From Eubacterium sp. (GTDB taxonomy: Bacteria > Bacillota > Clostridia > Oscillospirales > Acutalibacteraceae): a stretch of 11,444 bases of DNA. Shown here in pieces: positions 6,172 through 11,444 of the stretch (position 1 is the stretch's first letter; every line of letters begins with the position of its first letter). The stretch is from the NCBI GenBank assembly GCA_024696725.1, contig JAILGO010000146.1, positions 1 to 11,444 on the forward strand. Reading direction: 5' to 3'. The notes below the pieces were generated by a model, which saw only the letters and a program-made list of their open reading frames with translations, was not told the origin of the DNA and did not search any database. A program made the translations under genes and the position numbers.

Positions 6172-8566
6172 TAAAAAAGCCGCCTCCTACGATTTAAGGA
6201 GGGCGTTTAAACAGGGCTTAATCCCTGCAGTGTTCTCGCTTCTTATGTCGGCGCTGACTTTTCTCGGTTCTGCGTGGAGCGCGCTTGACACTATAAAAGA
6301 AGAGCTTGAAAACGCTCCTGCAACATTTACGGCGGTACGCCTTGCTCCTCAGTGGGTGGGCTGCAGTCTTGTGTGTCTGCTTATCGGCGTTATCTTCGCA
6401 ATGACGAATTTCTATATAATGAATAAGCCGAGCGTTAATTTCCACCTCGCTCTGTCGGTCGACCGTAAGACGCTGTTTAAAAACCGTTTTATCGCTTCGA
6501 CCGTGCTGATTGCGGCGGTGTTCGGCACAGTATTTCTTATTGACTTTGCCGCGAACGCTTCCGTTCTCGGAAATACGGCGTTTATATTTAAAATCGCGCT
6601 TTCGCTTTTCCTTGAATCCTTTATCTATGCTATGGCAGGCTATGTGATAGTGAGTATCGCGGTATTCTCGTGCTATACCGTTATTGAGGGACTGTTCTTC
6701 GGCGCGGCGCTTCTCGCTCTGCCGGGCGTTCTGATTACGGCTTACGAGGTGCTTTGCAACTGCTTCCTTAACGGTTACAGCAGGGTAGACGATTTCTTCG
6801 ATATAATGTTCTGGGGCGAAAGCTATTTCGGCAATCTTTCAAAGCCGTCGCTTCTTATAGCCCTCGCAGTAGCGAATCCGCTGCTTCTCGGCTTCATTGA
6901 ATCGGCAGACGGAATAAAATGCCTCTATAATTTCGGCTATCAGGGCTATACCTCGGTTACCGACGGAGATTACGGTCCCAACTACGATTATCTTGAATCC
7001 GCCGTTCTGCCCGATATTAGATATTATATTCCGCTTATCGTGTGGGCGGTGCTCATTGTTCTTCTTGCGTTATTTGCGCAAAGGCTGTTCATTAACCGTA
7101 AGGCTGAAAAAACGGCAATCCACGGCTCGAATCCGCTCGCATATCATATATTCGCAACCGAGCTCGGAATCGGGGCGGCGTTCATAACGGTTTACTTTTT
7201 CGTTGAGCTCAGCGAAGTGAAGTTTTCCGTACCGCTTGCGATATTCCTGTATTGCTTCGCGTTTGCGGCGGCAACCCTCGTTACCCTTGCAATCTGTAAA
7301 AGACAGGTAATATTTAAAAACAAAAAGGCGTATCTCGTGCCTGCGTGCAGCACGGTCTGCTTCGCCCTTCTTATCGTAATTCTCGTAACGGGCGGCTTCG
7401 GCTACACCTCGTACGCTCCTAAGGCTGACGATATCGAGCTTGCCGTTATAACGAATACCGATTTGGGCGATATGACGGGACGCAATCTCACCTCGGACGA
7501 AGACTATTACCCCCAGTTCGGCTTTGCTAAAAACTGCCTTACCGTAATTGACGGAAAAGAGGATATTAATACTCTGCTCGCCGAAAAGGATAAAATAGTT
7601 AAAAACCCCGACCGTTCGACAAGCGCTCAGAGAGTATCAATCGTTTACGTTACAAAATCGGGTAAAAGAGTTTTAAGGGAATATGCCGTTAAAGCCGATA
7701 CCGCGGTCGCGTCAGCTCAGACGATAATGAATACCGATTCGTATAAAAACACGGTGAAGAGCATTATCACCTGTGAGAACGTAAGCGGAGTTCAGAAAAA
7801 GCTTGAAAAAACGGGTCTTAACGCAGGCGACTTTATTAACGACGATATGGTAGTAAGCGGCAATGACGGACTTAACGGTCTGAGCGAGAAAGTGTTTAAA
7901 AACGGCATAGCGCTGTTAGAGCATTTCGGTAACGAAGAAACCGTAAAGCTTAAGAATACGCCCGAGCTTAAAAACGCCATCGCTCTCGACCTCGTTTCAA
8001 ATCCGGTTGAAAAGCGTCTTTTCCCCGAAGAAAAGGAGCTTTGCCGAATTACGTTTACCGACGGCATGCCACAGGAGCCGGAATATAACGAATACGGCGA
8101 GGAAATCTATTACGATTCCTACAGCGGCTATACCTATATAGTGTATCCGTATATGGAGAATACCGTAAGCTATCTTAAGGGTAAAGGCTATCTTAAAAAG
8201 GACGTTCCGTTATTTAATACAACGCCCGAGCTTGCGTATATTTCCAAAGTGAACGCATATACGCACACGCCTTATGCGAGCCCGTATTCGGGAGGCGTCA
8301 CTCTTTTCAGCGCATACGATGGGTTTAACACTGAAAACGGATGGATTGGCGAAAACGGCGAATATAAAGTCGATAGCTATCTCTTCGACGATATCGGCGA
8401 AGTTTTCGAGAAAAAGATTGAGGATAAAGCGGAAATTGAAAAGCTGATGAATTCCGCTTCAACCTACGGACTTCTCAATAACGACGATTATATCGCAGCG
8501 TTTAAAATCAAAGCCGCCGACGGCGGAGAAACCTACCGCTTTATGTGCGTAAAAAATCCGAATTAA
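6146..8566 (+). CDS. ABC-2-like permease with large C-terminal extramembrane domain
   Basis: An 806-residue membrane partner for the ABC ATPase. The first half carries about ten hydrophobic segments, near residues 24-45, 70-92, 115-137, 146-176, 180-203, 234-251, 294-311, 336-355, 362-384 and 395-418. The basic loops after the seventh and ninth segments (RLFINRKAEK, KRQVIFKNKKAY) suggest they are cytoplasmic. That would put the final ~385 residues (420-806) outside the cell. This tail is acidic, tyrosine-rich in its last third and has no membrane segment. It resembles the uncharacterised extracellular domain of YtrC-type permeases in Clostridia (possibly the family catalogued as DUF6449, from memory). 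The ATG at 6146 has GGAGG nine bases upstream within the ATPase gene. As only one permease is present, it may act as a homodimer. A sensing or resistance role is inference. Confidence 0.88.
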   Translation: MTSLKYSADKKAASYDLRRAFKQGLIPAVFSLLMSALTFLGSAWSALDTIKEELENAPATFTAVRLAPQWVGCSLVCLLIGVIFAMTNFYIMNKPSVNFHLALSVDRKTLFKNRFIASTVLIAAVFGTVFLIDFAANASVLGNTAFIFKIALSLFLESFIYAMAGYVIVSIAVFSCYTVIEGLFFGAALLALPGVLITAYEVLCNCFLNGYSRVDDFFDIMFWGESYFGNLSKPSLLIALAVANPLLLGFIESADGIKCLYNFGYQGYTSVTDGDYGPNYDYLESAVLPDIRYYIPLIVWAVLIVLLALFAQRLFINRKAEKTAIHGSNPLAYHIFATELGIGAAFITVYFFVELSEVKFSVPLAIFLYCFAFAAATLVTLAICKRQVIFKNKKAYLVPACSTVCFALLIVILVTGGFGYTSYAPKADDIELAVITNTDLGDMTGRNLTSDEDYYPQFGFAKNCLTVIDGKEDINTLLAEKDKIVKNPDRSTSAQRVSIVYVTKSGKRVLREYAVKADTAVASAQTIMNTDSYKNTVKSIITCENVSGVQKKLEKTGLNAGDFINDDMVVSGNDGLNGLSEKVFKNGIALLEHFGNEETVKLKNTPELKNAIALDLVSNPVEKRLFPEEKELCRITFTDGMPQEPEYNEYGEEIYYDSYSGYTYIVYPYMENTVSYLKGKGYLKKDVPLFNTTPELAYISKVNAYTHTPYASPYSGGVTLFSAYDGFNTENGWIGENGEYKVDSYLFDDIGEVFEKKIEDKAEIEKLMNSASTYGLLNNDDYIAAFKIKAADGGETYRFMCVKNPN

Positions 8567-8570
8567 ATTA

Positions 8571-8607
8571 AACAAAAGGGCGGTTCACGAATCGCCCTTT
8601 TGTTTTT
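8571..8607 (+). terminator. Intrinsic terminator of the GntR-ABC operon
   Basis: AACAAAAGGGCG (8571-8582) pairs perfectly with CGCCCTTTTGTT (8593-8604) around a ten-base loop, and the T-run continues to 8607. It starts four bases after the permease stop and ends the three-gene transcript. The A-rich left arm would give a T-tail on the other strand too, though no minus-strand gene ends there. Confidence 0.92.
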
Positions 8608-8693
8608 CCAAAAAATCTCATTTTAATTTTGGTATTAAATAACTCTCTCTGAGCAAAATATTACAGTAAGAAATAAAATGGGAGAGTATGAAA

Positions 8694-8960
8694 ATGAAAG
8701 CAACAGGAATTGTAAGAAGGATTGACGATTTGGGCAGAGTGGTAATTCCGAAGGAAATACGCAGAAGCTTCCGCATTAAAGAGGGCGACTGTTACTACAT
8801 AACATTGAAAGGCTCCAAAAATTGTTGTTTGCTTTACAAAGGCTCGAAAAACGGCTTGGTTACTGCGTTTGAGGCATATTGCTGTACTGAAAGTTTATTG
8901 AAATTGTGTCAAAATTCGCTAAAAACATTCCACTCTTTTTTGAGCTTATTCTTTTTTTGA
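8694..8960 (+). CDS. Short AbrB/SpoVT-type DNA-binding protein with atypical C-terminus
   Basis: An 88-residue protein. Residues 1-34 (MKATGIVRRIDDLGRVVIPK, then EIRRSFRIKEGD) are a clear swapped-hairpin AbrB/SpoVT DNA-binding domain of transition-state regulators. After Asp32 the usual PLEIF/Y strand is replaced by CYYITLKGSKNCCLLYKGSKNG. From about residue 55 the tail (ending HSFLSLFFF) is unlike the family and is encoded by AT-rich sequence. The start is placed at ATG 8694, because GGGAG (8680-8684) is nine bases upstream and the family N-terminus is MKATG. An ATG two codons earlier sits too close to that site. No GAF domain as in SpoVT is present. It may be a genuine small regulator or a 5' fragment whose 3' part has been replaced. 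Reading the other two forward frames did not restore family sequence. Confidence 0.72.
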   Translation: MKATGIVRRIDDLGRVVIPKEIRRSFRIKEGDCYYITLKGSKNCCLLYKGSKNGLVTAFEAYCCTESLLKLCQNSLKTFHSFLSLFFF

Positions 8961-9233
8961 GAAGTGGCAACAGGTAAAAGAGGGGTGTAATAACATAAAA
9001 AGCTGTTAGAATATTTATATAACATATATACGTGTTTTTGTTGTTGAATCAATGAGCTGAATAAGACGATAACGTCTTTGACTTTTGATGTCTAATAACT
9101 TATGAGTCTGTGGACTCGGCAGTTCTACTATTAATATGCAGTTTTGTTGATTCAAAAGCAAGAAAAGTGGGCTGGTTGCAAAGAGAACCCCATCTCAAAC
9201 GAGATGGGGTTCATAATTATTATTCCGTTCTAA
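8961..9233. other. AT-rich intergenic region with three hairpins
   Basis: Between the AbrB-like gene and the convergent transglutaminase-like gene I see no convincing coding region. It contains three short perfect dyads: AAGACG-ATAA-CGTCTT (9063-9078), GAGTC-TGTG-GACTC (9104-9117) and the strong 11-pair hairpin at 9186-9211. TTGAATCAA (9044-9052) and TTGATTCAA (9147-9155) are inverted copies about 94 bases apart. No recognised RNA family, tRNA or clear promoter is visible. Confidence 0.55.
9186..9211 (-). terminator. Strong hairpin, likely terminator of the transglutaminase-like gene
   Basis: AACCCCATCTC and GAGATGGGGTT form a perfect 11-pair stem with a four-base loop (9197-9200). On the minus strand it begins 22 bases after the stop of the transglutaminase-like gene. 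It ends in TT and is followed by CTCTTTGC, an imperfect U-tract. On the plus strand it could also stop read-through from the AbrB-like gene, but the T-tail there is poor. Confidence 0.72.
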
Positions 9234-10799
9234 TTAAAGCGTTTTGTAGTAGCCTTTGCCATCCTCAACATAACAGCAGCGGATTTTACTGAAAGGTGTG
9301 TAAATCTTTTTTCCGTTAACCGTCTTAAAAGCACGGATTTTATAATAATACTTTTTAGAAGCTAAACAGCTGATTTCCAGGGACGACTCGGTATTCTTCA
9401 TTGTTTTTACAAAGCCGTTGCTGAAGCTTGCGTCGTTAAAGCAGTAAACCTCAAATCCGTCGTACCCATTGATAAGATTCCACTCAAGAGTTCTGACGCT
9501 TGTTTTATTATTCCATTTGCTTTTAGTAAACTGCACGCCTGAAATACCCGTAGCCGGTATCGCTTCGGTTTTTGTTTTTCCGCAAAGGGAGCAGGTATAC
9601 TTCATTCTGCCTTCGGTCTTTTCTCCGGGAAGCACGGATATTGTTCCGTTATCCCAACGATGAGCGTTTTTATCAATCGGCGGATAATCATAGACCTCGC
9701 GTTTACATCTGCTGCAATAAATAATGCGGCTTCCGGCGAAGGTGCAGGTCGCGGGATAGTCAACGCTGATAACCTTTGCAACTTTATGACCGAGCTTCTT
9801 TATGGTTTTCTGCGACTTCGGCTTTTCTTTATTACAATGCTTACAAACCATTGCGCTATAGCCGTCGCAGCAGCAATCCGCTTCTTCAACAACCTTATTC
9901 ACATAGGCGTGTGACTTCTTTGCGATAGTCTTCTTTTTATAGACCTTCCTGCAGTAACGGCACTCATAGACCTTTTCTCCTTTGAAATTACAGGTCGCTT
10001 TGTCAATTACCCTCCATGCCTTTTTACATGAAAGCTTCGCGCCTCTTTTACCGCAGCCCGTTACAATACCGCAGTCCTTGCAAAGCTTACCGCCGCCGTA
10101 GGAAGAAACCTTGCAGGTGCTCTTTCTTGAATAAAGCGACTTCCTGTGCTTATGGGAACAGTTTGAAATCTTAACGCCGTTGCCGCCGTAATAAGACTTG
10201 GAAGCCATAGGATACTTTTTATTGAAGGCGGCCGTTTTGTATTCGCTGTTTCTTTTATGAGACGCGGATTTTTTGCAATTCTCAAAGTCCGCGTTGCTCT
10301 CAAGAAAATAAGCGTAATAATTACTGTTGTATGCGTCCCAGGTTGCGTCAATATTGTAGTACTTGCCGCCAATTTTAACGATATTCCACGCGTGGTTATA
10401 GCTCATTACGATTGCGGTACTGAGCCCCGCCTTCTTTGCAAGAATATCAAATGCCTCGGCGTAGCCGTTACAAACACTCGTACCGTTCACGAGGGTTGCA
10501 TAAGCCGTATATTTAAGATTGTAGCTGCTATTATTCAGCGTTGTGTAGTCATACGTTGTTGAGCTGCAAAGGAAGTTATATATCCTTCTCGTTTTCTCAA
10601 GCGCCGAAAGCGAGCTGCTTTTAAGGTTCAGGTCGGATACGATAGTATTAACCGCCTTATTAAGCTCCGCTTCCTGCTGCGCGGTAATATGGTTGTCGGT
10701 AGTGCGCTCGCCGGTTTTCGCAAAAGCGGTCTGCGCCGTAAAAGCGCCGAGCATAATAATTACTGATAATAATAAGCTGATAATATTTTTCAAAAACAT
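9234..10799 (-). CDS. Secreted transglutaminase-like protein with CxxC repeats and FN3-like domain
   Basis: A 521-residue exported protein. Residues 1-27 are a signal peptide with a probable cut after AFA. The transglutaminase-like (papain-fold) domain lies at about 40-160 with the triad Cys110 (GTSVCNGYAEAF), His136 (NHAWNIV) and Asp151 (NIDATWD). Such domains act as cysteine proteases, peptidases or crosslinking enzymes. Residues 214-416 hold repeated cysteine pairs: C240/C243, C280/C283, C319/C322, C362/C365 and C403/C406, several preceded by an ATC-x3-G motif, as in clostridial surface proteins. Residues 419-515 look like a fibronectin type III domain. No sortase motif or membrane anchor is seen. 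The ATG at 10799 is only one base after AAGGAGG. TTG at 10793 (MKNIISLLLS) has seven bases spacing and may be the real start. It follows the recombinase gene by ten bases. Confidence 0.88.
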   Translation of the reverse strand: MFLKNIISLLLSVIIMLGAFTAQTAFAKTGERTTDNHITAQQEAELNKAVNTIVSDLNLKSSSLSALEKTRRIYNFLCSSTTYDYTTLNNSSYNLKYTAYATLVNGTSVCNGYAEAFDILAKKAGLSTAIVMSYNHAWNIVKIGGKYYNIDATWDAYNSNYYAYFLESNADFENCKKSASHKRNSEYKTAAFNKKYPMASKSYYGGNGVKISNCSHKHRKSLYSRKSTCKVSSYGGGKLCKDCGIVTGCGKRGAKLSCKKAWRVIDKATCNFKGEKVYECRYCRKVYKKKTIAKKSHAYVNKVVEEADCCCDGYSAMVCKHCNKEKPKSQKTIKKLGHKVAKVISVDYPATCTFAGSRIIYCSRCKREVYDYPPIDKNAHRWDNGTISVLPGEKTEGRMKYTCSLCGKTKTEAIPATGISGVQFTKSKWNNKTSVRTLEWNLINGYDGFEVYCFNDASFSNGFVKTMKNTESSLEISCLASKKYYYKIRAFKTVNGKKIYTPFSKIRCCYVEDGKGYYKTL

Positions 10800-10809
10800 T
10801 CCTCCTTAT
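10800..10809 (-). promoter_or_regulatory. Ribosome binding site that decides the transglutaminase-like start
   Basis: On the minus strand this reads ATAAGGAGGA, a near-perfect Shine-Dalgarno. It ends directly before ATG 10799, too close for normal initiation, but seven bases separate GGAGG from the in-frame TTG at 10793. The same ten bases occur at 11401-11410 before the recombinase, where GGAGG is also seven bases from the start. Confidence 0.7.
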
Positions 10810-11394
10810 TTAATCAATGAAATTCAGTTCTTGCAATAGCAAATACCATTTGCTTTTTGAAATATTTAGCGCTTCACAACAGTCAGAAACAGTAATTTCG
10901 CCGTTTTGCTGCCTTCTCAATAACTCTTTAACCCGGGTAATTGAAATTGTTTTTTTTGGACGCCCTTCGTGCCACCCTTCTTTTTGGCGAGCTATCTCCT
11001 TACCTTCACGAGTCCGCTCGATTATCATATCCCGCTCAAATTGCGCAAATGAGAAAAAGATATTACGTATCAGCTTTCCTGTAGGTGTATCATCCATAAC
11101 GCCCATATTTAACACGTTAACAGTAACCCCTTTTTCAAGCAGTTCTTCTACAATTTCAATGCCGTCTATTGTTGAACGCGCAAGTCTATCGAGTTTTGTT
11201 ACGACCAGTGTATCGCCTTTACCTATCATGCTAAGCAGTTCATCAAGAACAGGGCGATTTTTCGTCGTCCCGGTGAACTCTTCAACCCAGCACATCTTCA
11301 TCCCCGCTTGTTCTAATGCATGCATTTGCGCCTCCTGGGAATTTCCGTAGCGCCCTTGGTTTTGGGTACTAACCCTGATATATCCATGAATCAT
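10810..11394 (-). CDS. Small serine recombinase (resolvase/invertase family)
   Basis: A 194-residue serine recombinase of the small resolvase/invertase type (usual length about 180-200). It cuts and rejoins DNA at paired sites through a phosphoserine link. The catalytic domain begins [13 protein letters not shown], with nucleophile Ser9 and Arg7. The active-site arginines Arg70 and Arg73 lie in KLDRLARS. The long E-helix region is [18 protein letters not shown] (114-131). GRPKK (144-148) joins to a C-terminal helix-turn-helix (about 150-190, [20 protein letters not shown]), which would bind the recombination site. All key residues are present, so it looks active. The ATG at 11394 has AAGGAGG with seven bases spacing. 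Its promoter may lie beyond the window edge; only 50 bases upstream are visible. No res or inversion site was recognised. It may drive inversion or resolution of local DNA, or be a mobile-element remnant. Confidence 0.93.
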   Translation of the reverse strand: MIHGYIRVSTQNQGRYGNSQEAQMHALEQAGMKMCWVEEFTGTTKNRPVLDELLSMIGKGDTLVVTKLDRLARSTIDGIEIVEELLEKGVTVNVLNMGVMDDTPTGKLIRNIFFSFAQFERDMIIERTREGKEIARQKEGWHEGRPKKTISITRVKELLRRQQNGEITVSDCCEALNISKSKWYLLLQELNFID

Positions 11395-11444
11395 TCTTCG
11401 TCCTCCTTATAGTCGATTATCCATGAACTTTTATTGTTTCTTGA

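Noticed and set aside
8642..8687. ACTCTC/GAGAGT inverted repeat that could hide the AbrB-like ribosome site
   Set aside because: Six pairs across a 34-base loop of AT-rich sequence is weak and expected by chance near a GGGAGAG site.
9063..9088. AAGACG-ATAA-CGTCTT hairpin as terminator of the AbrB-like gene
   Set aside because: Only six pairs with a broken T-tract, about 100 bases past the stop. Kept as an unexplained dyad.
9110..9292. Sixty-residue plus-strand frame starting at GTG
   Set aside because: No ribosome site. It runs through the strong hairpin at 9186-9211 and into the 3' end of the convergent gene, and the sequence resembles no family I know.
10817..11350. 177-residue frame on the plus strand opposite the recombinase
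   Set aside because: Complement of a well-defined serine recombinase. The antisense protein is Ser/Ile-rich with no recognisable domain or start signal.

Overview
The window reads as chromosomal DNA of a low-to-moderate-GC Gram-positive anaerobe, most likely a gut-type member of the Clostridia (Ruminococcaceae/Oscillospiraceae-like). This is inferred from strong AAGGAGG ribosome binding sites, near-consensus SigA promoters, a perfect CIRCE heat-shock operator, a YtrA-type GntR/ABC operon, an AbrB-type regulator starting MKATGIVRRIDDLGR, and a secreted transglutaminase-like protein with clostridial-style CxxC repeats. I cannot name a species.

Layout. 83-1705 (+) encodes a membrane-anchored HtrA-type serine protease with a proline-rich repeated cytoplasmic tail. 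A bidirectional hairpin (1710-1750) separates it from the convergent htpG gene (1753-3639, -), the Hsp90 chaperone. htpG has a textbook SigA promoter (3686-3713) followed by a perfect CIRCE operator (3655-3681), which predicts control by the HrcA repressor. A divergent extended -10 promoter (3733-3760) drives a ten-helix EamA/DMT-family transporter (3791-4744). After its terminator comes a three-gene operon: promoter at 4810-4838, perfect inverted-repeat operator at 4844-4873, a YtrA-type GntR repressor (4908-5285), an ABC ATPase (5278-6171) and a large permease (6146-8566). These genes overlap by 8 and 26 bases, and the permease carries a long non-membrane C-terminal domain. A strong terminator closes the operon.

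From about 8610 the sequence becomes more AT-rich by eye and looks like accessory DNA. It holds a short AbrB-like gene with an unusual C-terminus (8694-8960, +), a 273-base gap with three hairpins, and two minus-strand genes in tandem. The upstream gene is a small serine recombinase (10810-11394). Ten bases after its stop begins the secreted transglutaminase-like protein (9234-10799).

Themes. The first 5 kb combines envelope and cytosolic protein quality control (HtrA, HtpG) with a transporter. The middle is a self-repressed ABC export or sensing module of the kind that in Bacillus responds to cell-envelope antibiotics. The end is a recombinase linked to a surface or secreted protein. No complete novel system is evident. 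The most notable points are CIRCE on htpG, the very clear GntR operator, and the recombinase-transglutaminase tandem. No rRNA, tRNA or CRISPR array was seen.
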